Shown here one piece after another: positions 55,136 through 64,000 of a stretch of 64,000 bases of DNA. The stretch's first letter is position 1. Each line of letters starts with the position of its first letter. The stretch is from contig NC_088317.1 of NCBI RefSeq assembly GCF_910592395.1, positions 9,794,001 through 9,858,000 on the forward strand, written 5' to 3'. This stretch comes from Lineus longissimus (Eukaryota; Nemertea; Pilidiophora; Heteronemertea; Lineidae). The translations under genes were made by a program, and so were the position numbers. The notes beneath the pieces are model-generated. The model worked only from the letters and a program-made list of their open reading frames with translations. It made no database searches and was not told the origin of the DNA.

Positions 55136-55497
55136 TGCAAACCGATATGTTGATATCCTTAGGCCTACATTACGCCGATGGTTGGCCTTGAAAGGATAGC
55201 CTTTGTACATAGCGGTGACAAAAAATAGTTATATATATATATGGGTTCATCCCATTTTATTTGCCGTTCATTCAAGTGTTCACTATTACTTTCAACTATT
55301 ATTTCTCTGTAGTACTATATAGGGAGGCCGTTCTCAGGACCAGTTCAGAGATATTGTCAAAAAATCATCAATGGTTACTAATACTCTGATACTAGTATCA
55401 TGCTACAAGTCCCTGATTTTCTAGTCTTATCCAGAAGTATTAAGGTAGCAGGAAGGGTTGGGCATTTGTGGTTTCTGAGTCTGAGGGGGTTGGTGTC

Positions 55498-55560
55498 TGT
55501 TGACTGTGCTTTAAGAGAGACTAGGCATGGCGCCAGTCTCTCTTAAAGCACAGTCAACAG
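55498..55560. repeat. Perfect palindrome with about 25-bp arms
   Basis: GTTGACTGTGCTTTAAGAGA at 55499 pairs with TCTCTTAAAGCACAGTCAAC, loop about 10 nt. The right half plus flank recurs at 55876-55935, so it may be a transposon end. Confidence 0.85.
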
Positions 55561-57510
55561 GCATTTGGTCTCAGTATTTGGGTTTTGATTGCCATGACTG
55601 TACCCCTGTAAAAGTCCGAGGAGGAGAAGTTTGGAATGATGAAAGCATTGAAGAAGAAGAAATGTTATTATTGAGGAAAGCAAAATTTATTATGAGACTA
55701 GAAGGCAGTGTCCTGACTTGATTATTTTGAAAATGGCGGTCTGAACACATTAAAAGGTGGAACATGGCATTTTATCGACTTTGAAGTGTTCCGCAGTTAA
55801 AGGGAGACTATAGGCAGCAGCTAGGTAGGCAAGATAAAGTGATACAAATTTGCCAATAGGGGTCAGTCATATCTCTAGGCTTGGCGCCAGTCTCTCTTAA
55901 AGGACAGTCAACAGGCGTTTGGTCTTAGTATTTGGGTAAGTACAGAATCAAGGCAGCTCAGAGAGCAATGATTGAACGATGCTGTGGACAAGTCCAAGGA
56001 TACTGCATCAGTCACGACCAACTTCTCATCAGAAAGCGTCACCACCAGCATATTCAATGTTCAATTCCAACCTGTACCAGTCCAATGCACGCCTGTCATG
56101 GTCAGCAGTGGTCAGCTTAGCGCGATATGGAACATTCTTCCGAAACTCAAGCGAGGGAAGTCTGCTCATTAGCCTATCTCGCGCACTGCTCCTTCTTGTC
56201 AAACATCGGAGTGAAATCGTGGTACAGTGGGGCGTCCTCGAGGATTGCAGCTGGTCGGACAGTCGTGAGGTGGAATGTGGGCGGCTGCACTTCTTCGTTG
56301 ATGTGCGATGGCAGATAGCACAGTTGTTGCGTTGCATGACAGCTGAAAGTGAATGTGATATCATAGAACTGAGGCGTTTGCAATGAGTCTATAGGTGAAG
56401 TAGAAGGAAGGAGTGAAATGGGCCATCTTCCAGTGACTAATATACAGAGTAAGGGCACTGGGTGTTGTTAGATTCAGCATTGAATGTATTCCTCGTACAA
56501 GCGTGAATAGTGTGGACATACAGTGAGAGGTGAGAGACCCCTATTGACTACTTCTTGTAACTTTATCTTGGATAGTGCCCCTTTATCAAGACTGAAACCC
56601 ACTGTGCGGGGCTAAGAAATTACCTTTATAATCCTAGTTGGATAACCACTGTGTAGATGATTTGAAGAGTGCTCTGTGGATGTGTGCCTGTAATGTCAAT
56701 GAAAGTATGATGAGGTGATGACGATAGTGGAATGACGAAATATTGGAAAGAGATCTATTCCTAGAAGAACATATGTCCTGTTTTGACTAGGTGGAGCATT
56801 TTAGAATCAGCAGTGAGCACTGTGTGTAACATGGTGGAGGCAGCGGAGATAATAACTGTGTCGAAAGTATTGTTATAGGGCCTTCCCTAGGCCCATGGGG
56901 TTAAATTTACAATCCACGATTGAAAAGACGTAGTTTGATCGCATTCAACTATAAATACATTGAACAGTTGTGTTCCTTTAGTCAACCGATGACCTTTTGT
57001 TGGGCCATGATCGGGGATTGTAAACTGAAATAGACCAAAACAAGTGATTTTGGGGCTTTGGTTTAGACGCATGCCCCACATGCGCCATGCGGGATTATAC
57101 GGTTCATGTGAACTTGTTGACATCTACATGATCTAGTGCTGTTATTGGTCATGGTACATGGTAGGCCTAATCATCATGGCTATATGTTTCAGGAAAAGCT
57201 CGGAGTAAAATGAACTGCCGATGAATAATGATGTTGTTCATGTTTACCATGTTTTCTAGTAAATAGCCATAGGGTATGCACTGGCCAGTGCACTTTCTGC
57301 ACGTCGTCATGGTCATGTACGTGATTACCTTGCATATTTTGTTTTTTGAATGCGCATGCTTTTTGGGCAAAATCACTTGTACCAACACTAATGAATAATG
57401 TCTTCTTATCCCTATGACTCCATACACAGTGAGGGCATTGTCCCATTCCCATCAAATGGTAACTTATTGTACCGTATTAGGGTGGAAGTTGGGGAGCAGA
57501 TACCTACCGT
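55560..57510. other. No firm gene; holds one copy of a 135-bp duplicated block
   Basis: Outside 56085-56222 nothing is recognisable. Short minus-strand frames overlap the duplicated block. Confidence 0.3.
56085..56222 (-). repeat. Exon-like 135-bp block, copy 1
   Basis: Matches 57514-57650. On the minus strand both copies keep an open frame (SSARD.LMSRLPSLEF, KNVPYRAKL, DRRA) with a few amino-acid changes, which might mean a duplicated exon. No family recognised. Confidence 0.45.
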
Positions 57511-57513
57511 TGC

Positions 57514-57650
57514 ACGCCTGTCATAATCAGTAGTGATGAGCTTAGCGCGATATGGAACATTCTTCAGAAACTCAAGCGAGGGAAGTCTGCTCATTAGCAT
57601 ATCTCGCGCACTGCTCCTTCTTGTCAAACATCGTAGTGAAATCGTAATGG
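57514..57650 (-). repeat. Exon-like 135-bp block, copy 2
   Basis: Second copy of the block at 56085. On the minus strand it is followed by GTAGGT, a possible donor after the DRRAT codons. Confidence 0.45.
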
Positions 57651-57652
57651 AA

Positions 57653-57677
57653 AACGTCTGGCTTTGCGCCAGACGTT
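57653..57677. repeat. 10-bp perfect hairpin
   Basis: AACGTCTGGC and GCCAGACGTT around a 5-nt loop. Short; may be chance. Confidence 0.5.
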
Positions 57678-58190
57678 GAGACTAATAAGTGAAGAACTAA
57701 CAGGTAAAGAACTTCTACTTGCGCGAGACTGATCTGATAAAATTATCATTGCAGAGACTACGGTGACGTACACATATATTTTTTACAATCAAAAATGCCC
57801 TCAAAAGACGAAATGGAATGATTATTTTATTGATATTTCCTACTATATACCTTCCGATTATCACTTTATACAAATAGATCGGCGTTAGGTCGCATGCTTT
57901 TCTTTCCTGGTGACACTATAAAGCAAAATAGTTGCAACCCCGTAAATGCGCTATAAGTCCAATAATAAGTGACGGTGACCCGTTATAAATGTTTCGCCAG
58001 CTTCGCTTTTTTGCCGCTACGCGGCGCGTTGGGCCCTTGCGTCTAGGCATGAGGAATTTAATAAAACAAAAGAAAATTTCGTTTTGAGTACCATAGCCCT
58101 TGTTTTTGATCACATGAATCCATGGGCTCGCCATTGTTTTTGGGACATACCGTAGTCTAGTGAATATGAGCAATACTGTTTGTCCATGAG

Positions 58191-59184
58191 TATGGGCGGT
58201 TATTACCGCAAATAAAGACAAACCAAAGCAAAGACACCTGTGTAGCATATCAAGGACACGTAGATTGATACTCCTGGGCGGTTATTACCGCAAATAAAGA
58301 CAAACCAAAGCAAAGACACTTGTGTAGCATATCAAGGACACGTAGATTGATACTCCTGGGCGGTTATTACCGCAAATAAAGACAAACCAAAGCAAAGACA
58401 CCTGTGTAGCATATCAAGGACACGTAGATTGATACTCCTATGTGTGCCACATCAAAGACATCTGGACCATACACCACATCAAAGATAACGATGCGAAGTC
58501 AACAGGCGGCGCCACCGTCTTGGGACAAGTAAAAACGATTTCGACAACTATAGGTTTTTGTTGATATAAGCGACTATTTTTATTTTTATAATCATTTTTT
58601 TCTCGCAGTGAAATTTTTATTAATTGATTCAACTTCAATAAGTTAAATGAGAAGAAAAATAAATATCTCGACTTGAAAAAAAAAATTTAATTTCAAATTT
58701 TTTTTCTTGACATGAAAAAAAATATCTTGACTAGAAAAAAATCATTTCGACTAGAAAAAAAAATCATTTCGACTTTTTGAAGCAAACGGCTTGCCATAGG
58801 AGAGAGGTGGCAAATAACAACAACGTCAACAGGCAGCGTACGGCCGCCAGCAATCTACAGTGGCGCCGCCTGTTGACTTCGCATCGTTATCTTTGACGTG
58901 GTGTATGGTCCAGATGTCTTTGATGTGGCACACACAGGAGTATCAATCTACATGTCCTTGATATGCTACACAAGTGTCTTTGCTTTGGTTTGTCTTTATT
59001 TGCGGTAATAACCGCCCAGGAGTATCAATCTACGTGTCCTTGATATGCTACACAAGTGTCTTTGCTTTGGTTTGTCTTTATTTGCGGTAATAACCGCCCA
59101 GGAGTATCAATCTACGTGTCCTTGATATGCTACACAAGTGTCTTTGCTTTGGAGTGTCTTTATTTGCGGTAATAACCGCCCATA
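58191..59184. mobile_element. 994-bp foldback element with 82-bp subterminal repeats
   Basis: Ends TATGGGCGGTTATTACCGC and complement. Each arm (about 330 bp) is built from three tandem 82-bp units (left starts at 58194, 58276, 58358) and then an inner inverted block with GCGAAGTCAACAGGCG. CATGAG flanks both ends (58185-58190 and 59185-59190), a 6-bp target duplication. The centre is A/T-tract-rich and non-coding. Confidence 0.9.
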
Positions 59185-59518
59185 CATGAGCGACATCATA
59201 GAACTGGCCTGATATACACCTACAATCACTATACATAAGATGAAGGCCTCTCCATGTAAAAAAGTAGTCCTATACGATCCACAGAGAACACCAGTACACA
59301 TTCCTGTGACTCCAGGCGAGGTCAGATAAACTGATAAGGAGAGCATCGTCTGACTTCAAAGTATAATCGTCCGCCTAATTGGCTGCAAGTGCGAGTCTGG
59401 CTAAATAAAAACAATATTCTAGGTTAACACATTTGTCACTTGTAATGGGAGTGTGACAGCTTGGAGTGGAGAAGAAAAGCAAAATTCAGGATTATATACC
59501 CGAGTAACACAACCTTCG

Positions 59519-59566
59519 GCCTAACCCTCACATTGTCCCTAACCCTAACCCTGACCTAACCCTAAA
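59519..59566. repeat. Interstitial telomere-like repeat
   Basis: Several CCCTAA units, partly degenerate (CCTAACCCTCACATTG, CCCTAACCCTAACCC, CCTAACCCTAAA), directly left of the minisatellite arrays. Confidence 0.7.
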
Positions 59567-59589
59567 AACTGTTTATGCGTCACCACAAA

Positions 59590-60885
59590 ATGCTGTTCAA
59601 GTGGAGACAGGCCTTGGTCAAGGTTGTTCTATTGGAGACAGGCCTTAGCTAAGGTTGTTCCATTGGAGACAGGCCTTGGCTAAGGTTGTTCAAGTGGAAC
59701 AGGCCTTGGCTAAGGTTGTTTTATTGGAGACAGGCCTTGGCTAAGGTTGTTCCATTGGAGACAGGTTTAGGAAAAGGTTGTTCCATTGGAGACAGGTCTA
59801 GGATAAGTTTGTTCTATTGGAGACAGGCCTTGACTAAGGTTGTTCCATTGGGACAGGTCTAGGATAAGGTTGTTCCATTGGAGACAGGTCTAGGATATGG
59901 TTGTTCTATTGGCGACAGGCCTCGGCTAAGGTTGTTCAAGTAGAGACAGGCCTTGGCTAAGGTTGTTCTATTGGAAACGGGCCTTGGCTTAGGTTGTTCT
60001 ATTGGAGATACAGATCTAGGATAAGGTTGTTCAAGTAGAGACAGGCCTTGGCTAAGGTTGTTCCATTGGAGACAGGCCTTGGCCAAGGTTGTTCTATTGG
60101 AGACAGGTCTTGGTCAAGGTTGTTCTATTGGAGACAGGCCTTGGCTAAGGTTGTTCCATTGGAGACAGGCCTTGGCCAAGGTTGTTCTATTGGAGACAGG
60201 TCTTGGTTAAGGTTGTTCAAGTGGAGACAGGCCTTGGCTAAGGTTGTTCTATTGGGGACAGGGGCTAAGGATGTTCCATTGGAGACAGGTCTAGGATAAG
60301 GTTGTTCCAGTTGGGACAGTCCTTGGTCAAGGTTAGATGCTACGACATCAAAGGGGAAATGGAGGAACGGGTTTCCTAAAACATTCGCTAGCCAAACCTC
60401 GGACAAGGTTGTTCCTGTTGGGACAGGCCTTGGCCAAGGTTGTTCTATTGGAGACAGGTCTTGGTCAAGGTTGTTCTATTGGAGACAGGCCTTGGCTAAG
60501 GTTGTTCCATTGGAGACAGGTTTAGGAGAAGGTTGTTCCATTGGAGACAGGTCTAGGATAAGTTTGTTCTATTGGAGACAGGCCTTGACTAAGGTTGTTC
60601 CATTGGGACAGGTCTAGGATAAGGTTGTTCCATTGGAGACAGGTCTAGGATATGGTTGTTCTATTGGCGACAGGCCTCGGCTAAGGTTGTTCAAGTAGAG
60701 ACAGGCCTTGGCTAAGGTTGTTCTATTGGAAACGGGCCTTGGCTTAGGTTGTTCTATTGGAGATACAGATCTAGGATAAGGTTGTTCAAGTAGAGACAGG
60801 CCTTGGCTAAGGTTGTTCCATTGGAGACAGGCCTTGGCCAAGGTTGTTCTATTGGAGACAGGTCTTGGTCAAGGTTGTTCTGATA
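59590..60885. repeat. 31-bp minisatellite, arrays 2 and 3, with higher-order duplication
   Basis: About 40 copies of the unit seen at 53108. 59760-60130 recurs almost exactly at 60515-60885 (offset 755 bp), including odd variants such as GGCGACAGGCCTCGG and GGAAACGGGCC. A non-repeat spacer at 60335-60405 contains TTTCCTAAAACATTCGCTAG. Confidence 0.92.
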
Positions 60886-60960
60886 GCACCCCACGTGACT
60901 CCATCCAATCGTGTGCTCATGACGAAGAGAATTGGGAGGAACTGAGCACGACATCTGCAA
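60883..60960. repeat. Direct repeat copy near the E-box palindrome block
   Basis: GATAGCACCCCACGTGACTC through GGAACTGAGCACGACA recurs at 61575-61647, joined here directly to the minisatellite end. Confidence 0.8.
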
Positions 60961-61558
60961 AAGCAGAAAAGCGAAAGGACGGAGAACTGGGGTGGGTGGG
61001 TGGGCAAAGCAAACGTCTCAAGAAAGCTAACGACGCTATTTCTAATGTATGAACTAGGCCTATCAATTAGACGAGTGCATGTTTTTTTTTTAACTCTCAA
61101 GTACATATTTGGAGAGGTTTTCAAAAATATTTGCTGTGGCAAGTCTACCGATATAAAGAAATTATTTGATGAAAAAATTAATTTCGAATTTTGCTAATTG
61201 GGTAGTAGGGGGCGTGTTTTGAGTTTTTCTGCCAGTTGGCTGAAAAGAGTGGAAATATCAAAGTCTGTCTAATTTGTCGATTATCAAAAAATTTCCGTGG
61301 TCAACTACCATTTTTATTTTTCACCATTTACTTGCCCGACTCTCCGGAATAACATAATCTAAATTTCAGATTCACAACCCCACGCAGTATTTGATGCGTC
61401 GCGGTCAAACATTGACAATTTAACTGCTTAAAGGCTTAAAAATCAATTGTGGTCTTGCCTCCTCGAATGGGACAGCTGGGGAGCAGCCATTCTCCTCCCC
61501 TCTCGGGGCAAAAGGCTGAATGAGGCCGAACAAAAGGATTTCGCACACTCGTCGATGA

Positions 61559-61592
61559 AGTCACGTGGGGTGTGATAGCACCCCACGTGACT
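61559..61592. repeat. Perfect 14-bp palindrome containing CACGTG
   Basis: AGTCACGTGGGGTG, loop TGATAG, then its exact complement. The right half begins the direct repeat also found at 60883. Confidence 0.85.
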
Positions 61593-61977
61593 CCATCCAA
61601 TCGTGTGCTCATGAGGAAGAGTATTGGGAGGAACTGAGCACGACATTCCTTCAATTTCGAATGCGCCAGGCAAAATCTCGCTCATTCCTATTCCAACACT
61701 CCCACCACTCCCAAAACTCCTATAACTTCTCCAAAGCGTGAAAGAAAATTATACAAGGCGGATATATCTTATACAGAGATACTTTTATTCCTTTGAACCA
61801 AGAGTACATGTATATACGTGACATACGGCTACAGAAACGGGAGTTAACATGATGCAAACGCAAAACGTATTATTACCGAAATCACTTTAGTGAGAATGAT
61901 GAAAGAAGCTAGAACTTGATGAAGAGTTTTGGTTTAGGGGCCTGCGATTACCGTGATATAGAAGTCCTTGTTGTGAA

Positions 61978-62940
61978 CATGTATGCACAAGGAGGATACC
62001 GCGGTGACGTCACATCACGTGATCCCGACCCATATTACTGATCGCTATGGCCAATCAGATTCAGTCTACTGACAGCAGCAGCACTGAACACATCTCCACG
62101 TCTCACTGTCTGGTGCGCTCCTGTACACAAAAACACCAATAGACATGAAATATTGCAATACCTAGTATGGATTCTTCCTGTGTAAAATAATATTTACAGA
62201 GCAGATTAACTTCCACGAATAAAAAAGACGTTTGGCGTGGCCAAAGTGCGGAAATAATGTCTCCGCTAAAATACACTACGAAATACACTAGGCAATGCAC
62301 TACGCAATATACAGTAGAGATGCAGTTGAGTTTGTTATTGTTTTGACTTAGAAGCCCGCCCATATCATAATATATTCATGTATTCATGAAGTATGAACTC
62401 ATTTCTGTCCCATACAACTCTAAGAACAGTCAATTTCTCCTTAAATCATCACCGAAACCGCGATATCCGCAGGAAGATTTCGTTCTAGTGTCCGAAAATG
62501 CATGATCTTACAGGGGCGCTAACTCGACAAATAGAGGGGATCTATGGGGATCTATGCGAGTTTTAGGTCTTACAGGTCTCGAACTTGTAAAATCTGTAAA
62601 CATGCCTCCAAATCCCATACTAATAATGAAGAGATTGCCCCATATCTGGGAGACTGTTTTAAACCATCGCTAATTTTGGAAGATCGGTGCCCGGCTATTT
62701 GGTTTAAAAAGCCCTATTTTTCCCCATCAAAACAGCACTTTTCATTATTCAAATGATAGCTTATTGTCTGAAGACTTATTTCATAGCAGAAAAGTACTAA
62801 TAACTCTGATTTGATGCGAAAAATCTAACTTTTTTGATGACTTGATTTTCCCTTGGCCGTGGATCGAGTTTGTTTACAATATGCAGCGCCATCTTGGAAA
62901 AGCCGTGACGTCACCGCGGTATCCTCCTTGATGTATGCAT
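61978..62940. repeat. Inverted repeat pair, 34-bp arms, about 890 bp apart
   Basis: ATGTATGCACAAGGAGGATA...GTGACGTCA at the left pairs with TGACGTCAC...TATCCTCCTTGATGTATGCA at the right. May bound another element. The interior has no recognisable gene. Confidence 0.65.
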
Positions 62941-62982
62941 GCATATAATTGAATTAATGAACTAATGTAATTGAATGAGCGC

Positions 62983-64000
62983 TTACAATCGTATTTTGTG
63001 CTGAATCAGATTTGCGTGAAAATTATATAGCGCTGGCGGAAAGGCATTAAAGGATGCATACTGCTCGAACTCTCTTTCCAGCCTGAGTGGTGCACTTGAG
63101 GAGCTAGCCAAACTACGGACAACGACAATAGCTCGCTTCAACGAGCCTTCCCTAGTGTAATAAGCATAAGATTTTCTTGTCGACCAACCCACGTGCCTCA
63201 TCGTGTCGGTGGCGATCGTGTCGGTGGCGTTACTTTCACGAGGGTGTAGAGGTTGCTGCGCATCATAAAAGTGCTAGGGTGATAGAGCAACCCACTCTTA
63301 TGCTGTGAGGGGTCTCACCCTGGTATATGCCGAGGGTACGTAGGTAATGGACCAGGCGATGATACATAGTAGTGTATGATACGGGTTTATTTAAGATGGT
63401 ACCATTTTCCGATACCACTCTAAAGAGATAACCTAACGAGAGATCCACCGCCCATGAACGAGCCCAGCTTACATAACGGTCAAGACCCGCAATCGGGCAG
63501 GTAACAACATTGGAACAGCGTGTAACCGTGAAAGTGTTGCAAACGCCGGTAGCCCCCCTAATCGCTTTTGTGAAGGAGTGCGATATCGCCACACCCGAGT
63601 TGTCTAAGTTGGCTTGCGACTCTGCCTAAATCACTGGCACGATCTCCCGCAAAGAATTGAAGTTTGAAATAAGCTTGATCTCTATGTAGAGCGAAACGTT
63701 GCCTTGGCGACAGGTTACTACGAGTTATTTGATCATCAATATAGGCGGCAATTTTGATAATTTTTGAGAGAAACATGGGCTTGGCAGGAGTGGGAACAAC
63801 CTGAGCTCTTGCTTGCTCCCCTGCTATATGTTTTATGTACGATTTAACGAGCGGAGATGCCGCCGGGTTTCCCGCGCCTAGGATGTCACAATAGGAAGTA
63901 CCTCTACCGCATTCTCTAAAGATGGCTTTATTCTTTGTTCCAACTCTGATGCAATAAAGCTTGCAAATTTAGCACAGGAGGGCGAATTTTGGAACGACTC
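62983..64000 (-). pseudogene. Tyrosine recombinase of a mobile element, broken and truncated by the window end
   Basis: Minus-strand pieces in order: a SAM-like N-terminal part (GAGNPAASPLVKSYIKHI, PTPAKPMFLSK), FFAGDRASDLG with box I Arg, GETPHSIRVGCSITLAL with the HxxR box, and MRHVGWSTRKSYAYYTR with the H/W and final Tyr. The frame breaks near 63580 and again at 63263-63202, where a stop and a 15-bp duplication (ATCGTGTCGGTGGCG) occur. I recall this family as abundant in marine invertebrates, linked to Crypton- or DIRS-type elements. Its 5' part lies beyond 64000. Confidence 0.82.

Noticed and set aside
59590-60885. CRISPR-like look of evenly spaced repeats
   Set aside because: Contiguous 31-bp units without unique spacers, in animal DNA.

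Overview
The window is nuclear DNA from a marine invertebrate. Evidence: spliced genes with GT/AG introns, a tRNA-derived SINE, many inverted-repeat transposons, non-LTR and tyrosine-recombinase retroelement relics, and frequent TAGGCCTA palindromes. From memory of such genomes an echinoderm, hemichordate or lancelet is most likely; this is inference, and no species is claimed. All genes and exons below were read by eye from frame, splice consensus and codon phase.

1-13.7 kb (+) holds the best gene: a long spliced gene whose 5' end lies outside the window. Its first part is a string of repeated exons, all phase 1-1 (so skippable or duplicable without frameshift). Several are recent copies of one 225-237 bp exon, duplicated together with their introns. 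Then come acidic exons, two C2HC/C2H2-like zinc fingers, a tyrosine-recombinase (phage-integrase-like) fold spread over four exons, and a C-terminal SANT/Myb-like exon. From 6016 to 13641 eleven exons join in compatible phase into 1513 codons with no stop. It looks like a recombinase taken over as a host gene, or a long-resident intron-bearing copy. 13.7-17.7 kb holds an inverted-repeat element, a 186-bp tandem repeat, a possible BTB-like gene, a decayed copy of the recombinase last exon, and a mariner-like element.

17.7-37.6 kb is mostly non-coding and repeat-rich: a poly(A)-tailed repeat family (here called R1) split by a 1.2-kb inverted-repeat dimer, palindromic MITEs, the 5' exons of a minus-strand gene (29.1-29.7 kb, perhaps a SET-domain protein), one SINE, and two further inverted-repeat elements.

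37.6-46.3 kb holds a broken non-LTR reverse transcriptase (-) interrupted by a 540-bp inverted-repeat element that carries its own 57-codon ORF. Next are a protein kinase gene (-) with one in-frame stop, a 2.55-kb transposon with 9-bp target duplications and tandem R1 units inside, and a 1.2-kb inverted-repeat element.

46.3-64 kb is gene-poor: another reverse transcriptase relic (+), three arrays of one 31-bp minisatellite beside telomere-like sequence, a 994-bp element with 82-bp subterminal repeats, several perfect palindromes, and at the right edge a minus-strand tyrosine recombinase of a different lineage, broken and cut by the window end.

The genes do not form an operon-like unit. The common theme is tyrosine recombinases (two unrelated lineages) and a dense record of nested transposition.
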